From positions 80,800,403 to 80,864,402 of the forward strand of contig JAYGXS010000003.1 of assembly GCA_036362985.1 (NCBI GenBank): 64,000 nucleotides of DNA. The letters run 5' to 3'. Below, in pieces: positions 12,601 to 23,020 of the stretch (the stretch's first letter is position 1; every line of letters starts with the position of its first letter). The notes under the pieces were generated by a model. That model did no database searches. It was given only the letters and a program-made list of their open reading frames with translations, and was not told the origin of the DNA. This DNA is from Ligula intestinalis. Taxonomy: Eukaryota > Platyhelminthes > Cestoda > Diphyllobothriidea > Diphyllobothriidae. A program made the position numbers and the translations under genes.

Positions 12601-14341
12601 TACATGTTCTCCACCCATCCATCCATATCCCAATCCCTAGGGGGATGAAAGGATTTCCATGGTTAAGCCATCCGGATACAGCATGAAGACATCCCCCAAA
12701 TGAAGTGGGCACATGCGCACGCGCTTGACTGCGTTTCCTTGGTGAACGACTTCCGCACTCACACTGCGACTGGAATTTCACCGCAACCGTATGTTGTAAG
12801 GCCCTCATTGATTAGTGTTCATATATCCCCTAAGCGGGCTGCTTGGTAGATGCGCTGGATGAACCCCCGGGGGCTAGATTATGGCGCGACGGATGTTATT
12901 CGGGTTGCGCTCCGAGGTAAGGCTTTCTTGTGAGGCCGCCTGATAGTGGAAGTTCCCGCACCCAAGTTTCTTACGGAAATGGTGGTTAAAGTTGTGATGT
13001 TTGTCTAAGGCGTAGGTAGTGCGTGGTAAGTGCACAGTAGGAAATAAATTAAAGCCGCATTTAGTTGTTTTACTGAACTAAAATATGTGTGAAAAGCATA
13101 TGAGAAGGGTAAAATCGAACAACATAAACTCCAGCAAAGGATGCCTGTAGACCAATAACAACATTAAAACGACTCTCAATGTTAAACATAATCAAGAAAA
13201 TGTTTGAATAGGCGGAAATGCGACCTATTGAAAATGTGGAAGTATTTTTTTATTGAGTCAACTCAAACTAAGCAAATCCGCCAAACCTCCTAATAATTAA
13301 GACAGCCTAGTTGTCATTCTGGTGGATTCTAGATGATTGTTTAGGAAATCCTGCTTGGGCAGTCAGCTTGCTGTTCCGTATTGGTGGATTCCATATGGGC
13401 AGTTAATTGAGCGGGTAATATCGACCCAAGTGTGATTAAATTCATGGCGCGAGGTGGGGCATTTGTAGGTTTGTGCCTAGAGCGTTGGCCACCGGTAAAG
13501 GCCCTCTCTGATACCGGGTTCAAATCCCGCCGAACGCCTCGAGTTTTTCACAATTGGGTCAACTCATATTTTTTATAATTAATCACAGACGAAAGTGGCC
13601 TGATAAGAAAGGCGTACCCGCTCCCATAACAAATGCCGAACGTGGGGGTGGGTGGGGGGCGGGGACGTTAGTGGCAGGGGTAGATGCAGGCTAAGACACC
13701 AGTGGCCTTACCACTCCGTGGGATCTGAGTCAGGCGTGGGTGCTCCGGTTGCCTGCACCCGGTCTTCTTGACTCTGTCTTGATATCGAGCTCGCGCTAGT
13801 GAGAGTGGAGAGTGCGGTAGATGCTGAGCAAGTTTACTGTCACTTAAAACGAATGCACGCGTAAGTCACTGTCTTTGCAGCACCACGCTGTGGAGTATAC
13901 GACGGACATTGTCGGAATTGACGGTCGGTTTATGTTATCAGTTTCAGTTTATTTGGTCAGGATAATAGGCAATGCCTTTGCAAACCCCATTGATTACGTA
14001 GCGGTGCGTCATGTCTGTACAAGCATGCGTAAATATGTTTACCATAAAAATAGTATTGAAAAACAATGAGTAGCATTGTTTTAACAAACAACTTTGGAGT
14101 CTGTATGGTGTTAGTTCCGGTTCATACTGTCGAGGGACAACATTATCTTCTTTTCTTTTGCTATGCCGCGCTTTTTCCTAGAGACCGTATAACCTTACCT
14201 GCTGATTTCTATATTTTAGAGCAAAACGCTCCGGTGGCTTCTCTAAGCTCGCAGATCGAGAGCTTGTGTGCTTCAGTTAACCGGATCGTTGAGGGCATCG
14301 AAGCTGACCATCCCAGTTGGGTGGCTGCTCAGCATATCTGA
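6616..14341 (+). CDS. COPS4: COP9 signalosome complex subunit 4 (CSN4), nine coding exons, 443 aa
   Basis: CSN4 is a scaffold subunit of the COP9 signalosome, which removes NEDD8 from cullin-RING ligases. Its PCI domain joins the CSN ring, and it helps sense the neddylated cullin. Exons: 6616-6692, 6734-6813, 6862-7016, 7054-7157, 7209-7362, 9631-9869, 11152-11467, 11968-12052, 14220-14341 (TGA). All junction phases agree, giving 1332 nt. Signature segments include AELYINRASLLQSE (exon 5), LYKDERCQSLQAYPILEKM (exon 6), VEHNMLAASLIYNNISL (exon 7) and GEGRLVAQIDQIDGFIHFE (exon 8). The PCI/winged-helix region is about residues 230-400. Human CSN4 is 406 aa. The excess is mainly an insert rich in Thr, Gly and Ala in exon 7. 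Introns 1-4 are 37-51 bp and introns 5-8 are 500-2268 bp. Intron 3 is GC-AG. Identity is very safe; individual borders are inferred from phase and homology. Confidence 0.97.
7017..7053 (+). other. GC-AG intron (COPS4 intron 3, 37 bp)
   Basis: Exon 3 ends GCACAG and the intron starts GCAAGC and ends TTTTTTGTAG. No GT is available nearby that keeps the frame. The joined protein reads through the conserved junction without gain or loss, so the GC donor is the likely real one. Confidence 0.75.
7439..8092 (-). pseudogene. Penelope-like element 3' fragment inside COPS4 intron 5
   Basis: The minus-strand frame 8092-7718 (124 aa) carries HIFKFDEAKILARIDN followed by LLESWFSGPQSINK. These resemble the segment after the GIY-YIG nuclease in Penelope-like retroelements. 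RT and GIY-YIG are absent, so the copy is strongly 5'-truncated. The 3' flank (7523-7557, minus strand) holds a degenerate hammerhead-like core with a GGATT/AATCC stem followed by GAAACGTCAG. Family assignment is inferred from motif resemblance. Confidence 0.6.
8100..9280. other. COPS4 intron 5 interior, nothing coding
   Basis: There is no recognised gene. At about 8110-8285 the minus strand has a weak tRNA-like stretch with a near B-box, so an old SINE is possible but unproven. The rest shows no motif. Confidence 0.4.
9290..9560 (-). repeat. Interspersed repeat 'E', minus orientation
   Basis: On the minus strand this resembles the blocks at 21530-21850 (+), 22180-22440 (-), 27990-28190 (+), 37010-37340 (+) and 43370-43530 (-). 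Shared landmarks are a GCGCAACGCTC-like head, TCTGGCCAATC and a downstream TCTTCC/ATTCT pyrimidine zone. It is non-coding and about 300 bp long. It lies just before COPS4 exon 6. Confidence 0.55.
9870..11151 (+). other. COPS4 intron 6, no embedded gene
   Basis: This is a GTAAGT...CACAG intron of 1282 bp. It shows no coding similarity and no repeat that I could match elsewhere in the window. Confidence 0.6.
13250..13570 (+). repeat. tRNA-derived SINE-like element in COPS4 intron 8
   Basis: The block is bounded by GTCAACTCA motifs (13255 and 13559 areas). It contains a tRNA-like unit at about 13443-13545 with an intact-looking T arm (CGGG-TTCAAAT-CCCG) and closing acceptor-like CGAGG/CCTCG. 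The left part, including TCTAGATGATTGTTTAGGAA, recurs in inverse orientation at 43740-43890 and 61740-61800. It is transcribed within the COPS4 intron. Confidence 0.65.
13620..13930 (+). repeat. Interspersed repeat 'B'
   Basis: Conserved blocks are GGTCTTCTTGACTCTGTCTTGA, then GGTAGATGCTG.GCAAGT, then a CGGACAT..TCG.AATTGACG.TCGG end. The same order is seen at 16900-17095 and 18870-19065 (+), and partly inverted at 24420-24560. It is non-coding and may be a non-autonomous mobile element. Confidence 0.6.
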
Positions 14342-14761
14342 GTCTTTGCGCCGAACCTTTTACTGATTGCTGACTTCTGCCGCTCTCTGGGTGGACTCCT
14401 TTCTACTCTTTTCTACCCTTCTCCCTATTCTTCTTCTTGTCACACTCCTGTGCTCCCACCTTTTCTGCCTTTAGTTCACCTGCCGCAGAATTCATTCGAC
14501 CCAACGCGCGGTCTGTATTTTTTTTTCACGTAAACTGTTCTGAGCAAAGTGCCGGGTCTTATTTGTGCTTTTAGCGTGTGAAAGCCTGTTTGGTTCCTTA
14601 GCTGCTAGCTTCCCCTCGAAATGAGTGGTCTCTCGATTCTGACCGATGGGCAGTCGCTAACGGTTAGCTTTTGTATTATCGGTACCAATTTAGCTTCATC
14701 GAGCACTGTGTTGCACTTCGACTGTGGTACGCGACCTTAGCACTAACTGTTGCCTGACAGA

Positions 14762-14767
14762 AATAAA
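14762..14767 (+). terminator. COPS4 polyadenylation signal AATAAA
   Basis: This is the first AATAAA after the COPS4 stop codon (14339-14341), giving a 3' UTR of about 430-450 nt. Confidence 0.6.
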
Positions 14768-16880
14768 TTGGGAAGCGTTGATCCTGCGGAAATTTAGGTT
14801 TTAACGCGTGTAGAAACTTAAGTCACTGTAGTTGGCCCATTTGGGATGCACGTAAGTTGAATAGATAAGGCCACTCCTCAGCTCCTATGTGAGGCTGAGA
14901 CCTAGCGGTTCACCGGGACTGAGAAGGCAGTCAGTTAACGCGTTTGCCATAAACCCGGTGTACAGTGGTCGCCGTTGTCCGCGTAATTTTCCTTAATTTG
15001 TATAAAGTTGATCATTATTCCAATACCAGTGTGAATGTATTTAGGAAGAAATAGAAATAATAATGAAAGGCATAAGGCCTATTAAGTATTTAAAATAACT
15101 ATAGAAATTACTAAGTGTTCGTGAAGGAATATAAATTTTCTCGATAATGCCGTGGTTCTAGAGACGTCAAAAAGAGCTCTAAATTAGAACAATAAATTTA
15201 GAAATTGTGTTAAGTTGAAAACTTGAAGCAACCTCTTTCTATATAATCAAAGAATTTGTCGTTAGTCAAATTATTCTGTAAAGTCTGTTCTTACTGGTTA
15301 CGTCTTTATTGAATGTAATCGAAAAAAGTGTCACCAAATTGGTTGTTTTTACTATCTTCACTGATCAATTCATAATTTGCGCATCTGTTCGACGTTTACA
15401 CCAAAATCTTTAAAATAAGGTATATATAAAGAGTATCTAGCGAAATAAGGTGTTTTTGGATATTAGTTCTTAGAATGATGACCATGTTAATTCTTTGTAG
15501 AAATGCCTCGAAACAGCAAACCACATTGTCAAGAGTAAATCATGTCAGCAGTATAACTCTGCAACTACTATTCCTCAGCTTAATAAAAACGTTCCATAAA
15601 AGCTAACCTCTTTGAAATTGCTTTGATTAGATATTCGGCTGACGAACTTCTGTGTGTATTAAATTTCTCCAACGTAATGTCACAATGAAATTTGAGAATT
15701 TCTTGTTTTCTGAAGATAAAAAATTCAATTTTAATGGAAATAAAAAACTTTATATTTTTTTTATAATGGTTTACCTTCTGCATGAGTAGATTAATTCCAC
15801 TTTCAGATATATACTGGCGAATTAAAAAAACGGGCTATATACATTGCCATTTTTGAAGTACTTATTATTCTTTCGTCTGTTCCGTTTCTAAATAAAGTAA
15901 AAGAGGGTTTTTATGTATGCAAGAAACTCTTTTTCTTCATAACTTACGTTTTATAAAGCATTATATGTGTTAAATCTACGAAAACTTGTTAGACATTTGG
16001 TTTTTATTGAAGGAAATTTGAGGTTCATTGCTACATTCAAACAAAAACTCTTCTGTTAATCCATTTTTTACAAAGAAAATTCACCAGATAGCTACATATA
16101 ATTTCTTAAACACATGTTCAACGTTACTGCAAACAAATTTGGTTCCTCTAACTTGGCTTCACTTCTGAACCATTTTGTATAAACTTTTCCAGTTCTGGAA
16201 GGGATATCTTCTGTACCTATTTCATTTATTTTGGAGTTCTTTCCTAGTATTATCAACTTGAACGTGCGGTTTGGTTCGCTCTTTCGTAATAGCATAGGAA
16301 ATTCCTTTTATGTGAGCCCACTCCCAATTTCCCCAAAGCTAATGGCTAGTTCGCTTAATAAACCTAACTAAAATGATGATTTAACTAACTAAAAGGCTTT
16401 TGCAGAATTCAATGAACTGAATGAATCACAATAGTGTTTTGAAATATATGCCAAAGTGTCCAGACAAATTTCATAATTAGCGTAGCATGGTCTTCGGCGG
16501 CTACTGTATGTTGTGTGTTTACTGTCTAATGAGTGGACTGGGAGTCAGACGGTGACGGTATCTGCTGTTGTGTGCGCATGCGGCTTCATCGGCTCTGTTA
16601 GTCACTGCGTCCACACTACATCAGTCGATCGACCGGTTAAGACAGTGGCTTGAAGGTGACGCTGGGGGGAGAGGGTGAGGTCGGCGACCCTGAGCATTTC
16701 TTCGCCCACCATAAACGGTTTGACGCACTTGAAGCTATGACGAGCTGCCAAGTGATAGCTTGAACCGCGCGGTCAGTCCAAGGGGTGTGTTGTTGTGTGG
16801 AGTGGCGGACTGAGAGTCAGGCTGCAATGGCTCCACAATGTGGTCGTTATGAAACTCTCATGTAGCTGGGATCCTAGTCA
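14768..16880. other. Intergenic, AT-rich, no gene
   Basis: Nothing coding or RNA-like was recognised. The part from about 15000 to 16450 is strongly AT-rich. From about 16500 the GC content rises into repeat-B-like sequence. Confidence 0.55.
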
Positions 16881-16899
16881 GGTGAGGTGGCACATATTG

Positions 16900-17095
16900 G
16901 AGGGTCGGCCTCGCTCCCGCTTCTGGTCTTCTCGACTATGTCTTGACAGCGGGCTCAGGTGAATGAGGGAAGAAAGCGAGTGAGGTAGATGCAGCGAAAG
17001 TCTATTTTGATTATAATCTGGCATAAAGTCACCGTTGCTGTACCACCCTGTTATGAAACATACGGTGGACATAGTCGAAATCGACAGCCGAACTG
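16900..17095 (+). repeat. Interspersed repeat 'B', second copy
   Basis: It shares GGTCTTCTCGACTATGTCTTGACA, GAGGTAGATGCAGC and CGGTGGACATAGTCGAAAT blocks, in order, with 13730-13920 and 18890-19050. Its right end touches the RTE remnant on the other strand. Confidence 0.6.
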
Positions 17096-17099
17096 TGTG

Positions 17100-18176
17100 T
17101 GGTAAATGACGACGTTTACCATGTCTCCAAGGGCTTACTTGTTTGTATTTGTTGCGGCTGCGGTCATGACTGGTCTTGCCGGCCTCGATGATGTCACGGT
17201 CGGTAACTCTTCATGCGTGATGATTGGCGGCAGTGGATCTGGAGAGCTCTACCCAGTCTCTTCTCCAGCGCCGGAGACCGAATACCGAAGGTCCAAGAAC
17301 CACTTCCATGTGCTGACGGACTGAGTAGAGCTAGGTTTCGATTTGACCTCTTCGACGTTTCTTATTAGGTAACGGTTTCGATTGGAGAGAAGTAACACTG
17401 AGCTCATGAGGTTGATGACGAAAAAAGTGTCCAAACCACCTCAGTCGTCTTTCTTGGATTGTCTGGAATATGCATGTGATGCTGTTGCAGCGAGTGTGGA
17501 CTGTCTCATTTGGGGCGGAGTTAGTGTACTCAACTCGAAGGATGCTCAGACAGTATTGGTCAAAGACTTCTGACATTCGTTCATCTTCCACGCGCATAGC
17601 CCAACATTCGCATCCGTATAAGAGAATGAACCGCACAGATGCACGATACACGACGATCTTTGTGGAAATATAAATATTGCGTCTGGTCCATAGGCACCCT
17701 CGAAGGCTAGAGAAAACTCTTCATGCTGCGTTTATTCGGGAGACAATGTCATCTTTACTCTGTCCATTCGGCAGCAGCCTTGCTCCGAGATATTTGAAAC
17801 TGTCGACTTCTTCAAGTCGGCAGCCACTTATCTCGAGATTTGCCTCCTTTTGAGCGGAGATGCAGCAGGACACTACTGGTTTTCCAGCGTTTATGGACAA
17901 ACCGACAGATTTAGGTACCTAGTTCGCCAGTGACACCATAGACTGTAGATCGCCAAGGCTTTAAGCCTGTAGAGCGATATCATTGGCATAGTCGAGATCA
18001 ATCAGCGTTTGTCTGGGTGCAAGCTCAATACTGTCATTTTCATGTAGAGCCCTCCCGAGAACCCTGTTAATGGCGTAGTTAAAGAGGATGGGCGACAGGA
18101 AACAGCCTTCTCGAACGCCATACCGAATAGCGAAAAAGCCAGTCCCAGGAAGTAGTTGAGAGGAACACATGTGATC
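17100..18176 (-). pseudogene. RTE-type LINE remnant (reverse transcriptase end and C-terminus)
   Basis: Read on the minus strand, an RT segment GVREGCFLSPILFNYAIN with LIDLDYANDIALQA (YAND in place of YADD) lies at 18170-17961. The region typical of the RTE C-terminus follows at 17651-17331 (LLYGCECWAMRVEDER, ERRLRWFGHFFR). The frame then shifts, and GPSVFGLRRWRRDWVELSRS is readable at about 17310-17240. Stops and shifts show it is dead. At its 5' side (18176) it is fused to sequence carrying a hammerhead-like motif. Confidence 0.85.
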
Positions 18177-18199
18177 GCTGGAACAAGAATTTTATTCGT

Positions 18200-18236
18200 C
18201 TGACGTTTCGAAATCCGTCGCGGATTCATCCTCGGA
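18200..18236 (-). ncRNA. Hammerhead-ribozyme-like motif
   Basis: On the minus strand, CCGAGGA (CUGANGA core with U4 to C) is followed by a 7-bp stem (GAATCCG / CGGATTT with loop CGA, one G-U pair) and then GAAACGTCAG. Hammerheads of this sort are known in Penelope-like elements. The motif stands next to the RTE remnant. Whether it cleaves is unknown. Confidence 0.5.
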
Positions 18237-18239
18237 GAG

Positions 18240-18870
18240 ACAATAGCACGAAATCAGCCTCGTGTGAAGTACAAACCATAACACTGACTGCACGAACTGC
18301 ACGTCAGATTTCTGAGGTTACGATAAATGCATTCCACAGGCGTTGTCTCTGATTGCAGTCTTGTGCTCGGGGTTGCGCTTATATAGCCTCCTCACAGGAA
18401 GACAGATTAGGAGAGGCCTCCACATAAGCCACTCGCTTCGTCCTAAATGTCGGACACATATTCCCGCATTCTAAGACTAAACCTATTCCAAACCCTGACC
18501 GTAACTTTACTGAGAAGAAGGCAACTCGATCCCTGGGACGATACTCTTATTCGTCGCCTACTCTTAACCTCAAACCCAATTTGAGCCCTAAACTTGCCTC
18601 AATGACGAGCCCACACTTAATGGGAATCCTAACCTCAGCTCAAACATTCATTTTCCTGAAATTTAGCGTGAAGCCGCCTGTCATTTGTCAGTCACTTGTC
18701 CTCACGTTTGTTGCTCGTGCCCCCTAAACAGAGACCGTGGTGCATGCGCTGGACCAACACGAGGGCCGTATCAGGGTATGGCAGGTGTTTTCTGGGTTGC
18801 GTGCCAATACACGCTGAAAATGGGAGGAGGGGGGAGCGTGGTGGTACACATAGGGGCGGTTTCGGCCGCG
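18240..18870. other. Repeat-derived spacer with loose CCTAAC-like runs
   Basis: There is no gene. From about 18475 to 18640 there are scattered CCTAA/ACCCT words, like those inside the TIR element at 19459-20099 but without its ends. Confidence 0.4.
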
Positions 18871-19065
18871 CCAGCCACCTGCGTCCGATCCGGCCTCCGG
18901 TCTTCTTGACGGTGTCTTGACACTGGGCTCAGGTGGGCGTAGGGAAGGGCGAGTGTGGTAGATGCTGCGCAAGTCTACAATCAAGTCACTGTCCCTGCAT
19001 CACTCAATTATGGAATATGCGGTGGACATCATCGAAATTGACGACCGAACCCTCATCGTGCTGGT
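18870..19065 (+). repeat. Interspersed repeat 'B', third copy
   Basis: It has the order GGTCTTCTTGACGGTGTCTTGA, GGTAGATGCTGCGCAAGTC, ATGCGGTGGACATCATCGAA. It matches 13730-13920 and 16905-17095. Confidence 0.65.
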
Positions 19066-19458
19066 CCTATGAAAGTGGATCATTTTAGTAATCCCTGCCG
19101 TTCTGAAGATGGATCTGAAACATTGGGGGAAAAGGTCCTGCCTCGGCTACTTATTTTGTGTGTTTCGGTCACAATTAATACTTTTAGGCCAGATAAATTC
19201 ACCAGTATTTCATACACAATAAATGCAGTTCTGAGCAAATGAAAGTTTATTTAAACCAAATTTCGTGAATTCTGGGACAAAACACCGAAAGGGCACTACA
19301 AGCACTCATTCTCAGAAAGACGTTCACTGAATTAGAATTTGTCAGTAAATTGGTATTGTGCGTAAAACTCACCACGCAGAGAAAAGAATTGGAAGAGACC
19401 TCCGGCACAAACAGGTTGCTTTTTGCCTTCCCGTATTCTAAACCTAAAATTAGACTTA

Positions 19459-20099
19459 GCAGGAGTTTCCTTGGTAGTGGTCCTGGATACAACAAGCCGT
19501 AGGTTGTTTTCATGCGGTAACCATGAGAAGGTTTTTTTTAGTTGATGAAACTGATTTACCAAAAAAAGGATTTTGTGAAAATAGGAAAAAATAAGTCGTA
19601 AAATTTTGTTGAAATAATTTAATACGGTGGTTATAGGCCGACGGCGTTGGGCGCGTAAATCAAAAAAAGATGCACAAAACAAATCGAGCTCTAACTGAGC
19701 TCGAAACGAACACGAATTGCTGTCTACAAACTTGCAAAACGTAGAGTTTTAGTTTGAAAACTTTCCTTTGCCCAAGACCCAGTTATAATGGATTTTTTGA
19801 AGACTTTTTGTAATATTAAGCAGAATCGTTGGGCTTTTTACATACGATATCACTATCCCTCACTTAACCTAACACTAACCCTTACCCTAAACCTATCCCT
19901 AAAAGTTACCCTAACCCTGACCCTAACCCCTACCGTAATCACTGACCCTAACCATAACGCTAATCCTAACCCATAACCATTAACCTTACCCTAATTGTGC
20001 TCAAATCGAGCTCGGATCGAGCTCAAATTGACCTCGAATCGCTGTCGACCAAACTGGAAATATGGAGTTTTGTTCTGCCACTACAAAAGAAACTCCTGC
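19459..20099 (+). mobile_element. TIR element carrying degenerate telomere-like repeats, copy 1 (about 641 bp)
   Basis: The left end GCAGGAGTTTCCTTGGTAG (19459-19477) is inversely repeated at the right end (20078-20099). The interior has a region rich in A and T runs, then a 70-80 bp unit starting near GAGCTCGAA...GCTGTC, then a run of CCCTAA/CCTAAC-like words (about 19860-20000), and then the unit again in the same orientation. The copy at 28928-29617 has the same plan. It contains no transposase, so it is non-autonomous if mobile at all. Confidence 0.7.
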
Positions 20100-20171
20100 C
20101 CTAAACTTAACCCGAATCTTAATGGTAGCCCTACGTGCCAGTGCAAGCGAAAAAAATTGGCGTCCCATGCA

Positions 20172-21065
20172 GTAAGTGAGAAGAATCAGGTGTAATCGCT
20201 CGGAAAAAAATTATATTCGCCTGACGCCTCGAAATCTGTCGCGGATTCATCCTCTCAGAAGAGAGAAATGGAACTTCAACAGGTCACGATCCGCACACCA
20301 GCAATCAAACAATAAGCGCAAAAGTGGGCAACTATCTTCGATAGAGGGAAGCAGTTAAATGTGCAACAACATAGCGAACGTCCGCGTCCCCCCTCCGTTC
20401 TCCAAGGCTCGCTGCCCCAAAGTCGTGCCGTCACAAACAACTGTTCCAATGTTTTTCTTCACTGGCGTCCCCGCTCTCCGAGGCTGGACCTCGCAGCTGC
20501 TTCTGTCTAACCGATAACAGCTGCGTCAACGTCCTTCGGCGTGCCGGCGGACCCGACAGTTGACCTCAGCTTACTCAGTTCGTAAAGACTTGCACACACC
20601 CGCGTATATATGTGCGTCCAGATAGGCACGCCTGCCTAAGGGCCACTTGACTCAGACACCCCTCGGCCGATGCAGCAAAGACCTTTGCAGGCAAAATCCC
20701 CTCGGGCAACTTGCAACACACCAATAACAAACCACTTGAACCCACTTCACAGTCATGTAAAAGCAACTGACATTACCCCATACAACACTCAGTCGACTTT
20801 CGCAGGCCTGGCTGGACGCAGTCGGGACCAGGTCTGGCTTCGCCAGTGGCCACTGCCACCTGAGATAGCAATTCAGGATTCTGTACACAAAACAACCCTC
20901 ATTCTGGTGACTCTTGCCTTTTAATTTCCAACCTGGGATTCGACCTGATGATTGTAGTGATCTAGACACAACCATTATTTTGACCCGTTTCTGCTGATGT
21001 TCCTCTGATGATGATATCAGGCGAATATAATTGTTGTCCCAGCGAACACGCCTACTTCCTCTCAA
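20172..21065. mobile_element. Inverted-repeat element with hammerhead-like ends
   Basis: The left arm (about 20172-20265) carries a minus-strand hammerhead-like motif at 20221-20259 (GAATCCG-CGA-CAGATTT, then GAGGCGTCAG). The right arm (about 20990-21065) carries a plus-strand relic, CTGATGATGATATCAGGCG at 21005-21023, with the stem II part deleted. The arms share outer words related to CGCTGGGACAA and ATTATATTCGCCTGA. The interior has no domain that I recognise. Confidence 0.5.
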
Positions 21066-21529
21066 TCATCGTCTGTGTTTACCTTGCTATCCGGGCCCTA
21101 AAACCACTTGTTCGGACGCAGTAATCAGGCCCCAGCCACCGAACTGACCAGTTAAGCATTGTTTAGAAGTATGCGGCGAGTAACTATTTTAGTTCGCTAA
21201 TCCCGTCGGACTAATTAGTCTTGATGCTACCCTTCGGTCAAGAACAGTTGGCAAGGTTCAGTGTTGTTCCAGTTCAGTGAACCATAAAGGACAGCTACGG
21301 GCAGCATCATCATAAGACAACCGATCCGATTGATCGGTTGGCCAGACCCCATTAAAACTAGATCACTCAATCGGCTGACCGATCACGCGGGAGGGGCAAC
21401 GCCGATGGTTCTGAGGGTGCCAACTAGGAGGTTCATTCGGGCGGATTTCGGGTGCTAACTTGTTTATTGTGAGGCAGACCTCTAGTCACTCTGTAGCGCC
21501 TTCGGCGTCACGTCACGCCACGTCACGCA

Positions 21530-21850
21530 TGAGATCACGTGATTGTAGTTTTCAGTCCGACTCCGGGACGGCCAATTGCAGGTGCCGCAAACTGCGCCAA
21601 CGCTCAAACTCTTGTAGCTGCTATCAAGTGCGCATTCACTAGCCTACATACGCCAATCCGGCCTGTCCAATCACCTCCCTCCGTTTGTCTCACACAGGAC
21701 CTCACTGCGACGACTACCTTGCTCACACATTTTGGACGCAGCCTTCGTCCGATGGTCAACTTCTTCCAATCTATTCTGCCCTGTATAGAATACACAATTT
21801 CTCCCATCTGGCTTCTCACTTTTTCTCTTTCCCTACAGAACCGTACTTGA
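21530..21850 (+). repeat. Interspersed repeat 'E', plus orientation
   Basis: It has the head CAACGCTCAAACTC, then CCTGTCCAATCACC, and a pyrimidine-rich end reaching TTCTGCCCTGTATAGAATAC. It pairs with the inverted copy at 22180-22440, giving a potential hairpin with a spacer of about 330 bp. Confidence 0.55.
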
Positions 21851-22179
21851 AGACCGCTGCGGCAAATCCCTTCCCTATTATCTCAAGCCACAGCGAAAGA
21901 CCTGTGCAGTGCCCATCGTATTTCAGGAGGGTTGTGAATCCCACAACAGGCTTTCTTGCAAATACGTTTAACTACGAGGGAGGGGGATCAGTTGGACCCG
22001 CGGTACCCGTTTATCAGGCAGCACAGAGTTCCCTCGTGCCGCGTGTTGATAAATTCCTCGGTGCGTGCATGCGTATGGCACAGCTAAAACGTAGACATTC
22101 ACGCTACCTTGCCCGCCACACCAATTGGTCGGCAGGCTTTTCGCAGTGGTTTACGTGAATAGGGTAGACCCTTGCCACT

Positions 22180-22440
22180 GGGACCCCAGGTTGGGGATGG
22201 CATATTCTGTACGGAGGTAGTGGAGAATATTTTGGAGGAGATTGAAAGTCGAACGAGCGCATTTCCACCCGGCGTTTGAAGTGTGAAAGCACGACGATCA
22301 CAAAGGTGAGTCAGCCTTGAAAGCGATTGGCCAGACCGGGTTTATGCGCAAGTCCTAACAGTCGCGGAAAACGCGAGTTTGGATGTTGCGCTCGGAGATA
22401 GTCACTACAGTCTCGGACGGTCTACTGGGAGAGAAAAAAG
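22180..22440 (-). repeat. Interspersed repeat 'E', minus orientation
   Basis: The reverse complement matches 21530-21850 and 9290-9560 in block order (CGAGCGCAACATCC, TCTGGCCAATCGC, TCAATCTCCTCCAA). Confidence 0.55.
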
Positions 22441-22879
22441 GGAGTGAGATGGAAGTTAGGGACTCCAATCCAACGGCATAGCAACGAATAACCTAAATTT
22501 GATGTTCCCGAATCTGCCACGAAGCATTATAGGTGAAACTTGAGAATCTTGCTAACAGACGGGACAATTCGGTCCTTCTCACTGTGACCTATATCGTACT
22601 CCTGTAGTGGTCTTTGCCGTCCGAAGCCCTCCATTGCTTTGTTCGGCGCCATTGTTCAAGGCCAGCCACCTCAAGGTCATCCAATACCTCAGTCAGCGTT
22701 AACAGCCGCGCCGACCTAAACAGACTTGACCAACTTCCACTCGGACGCACAAACGCGCGTCTACGTTATCGTGGCTGCCCAAGCACCATTTAAACTCGTC
22801 CTTTTTCCCCATGCTCGGCTACCAGACGTCCTTTACGACCACGGCGCTCCAGCGGAATGACGTATGCTCCGAAGTCCAA

Positions 22880-23020
22880 CTTCATTCCATCAATGCTTGA
22901 TTCCTTTGTGTATACAATAAACTATTCCTTCTGTTCTGACCTCCACTGACTTCTTTTCTACTAAGTAACCATGGCTGATGAGCGCAGTTGCTAGGGTTTA
23001 ACTTACTGAACTCCCTGTGA
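22880..23020 (+). repeat. Interspersed repeat 'F' end
   Basis: It has CTTTGTGTATACAATA followed by CTAAGTAACCATGG and a GGGTTTAACTTACTGAACTCC end. Related ends are seen at 44215-44335 (+), 62905-63020 (-) and 63935-64000 (+, cut by the window). Confidence 0.5.

Noticed and set aside
17106..17324. 72-aa plus-strand frame with a signal-peptide-like start
   Set aside because: The opposite strand reads as the C-terminus of an RTE protein (GPSVFGLRRWRR...), so the frame is an antisense shadow of a dead LINE.
19850..20010. CCCTAA-like array as a true telomere or chromosome end
   Set aside because: It is degenerate, internal, flanked by TIRs, and present in a second interspersed copy.
21685..22158. 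157-aa plus-strand frame
   Set aside because: It starts within repeat E and runs into the spacer of an inverted pair. No domain, no splice context.
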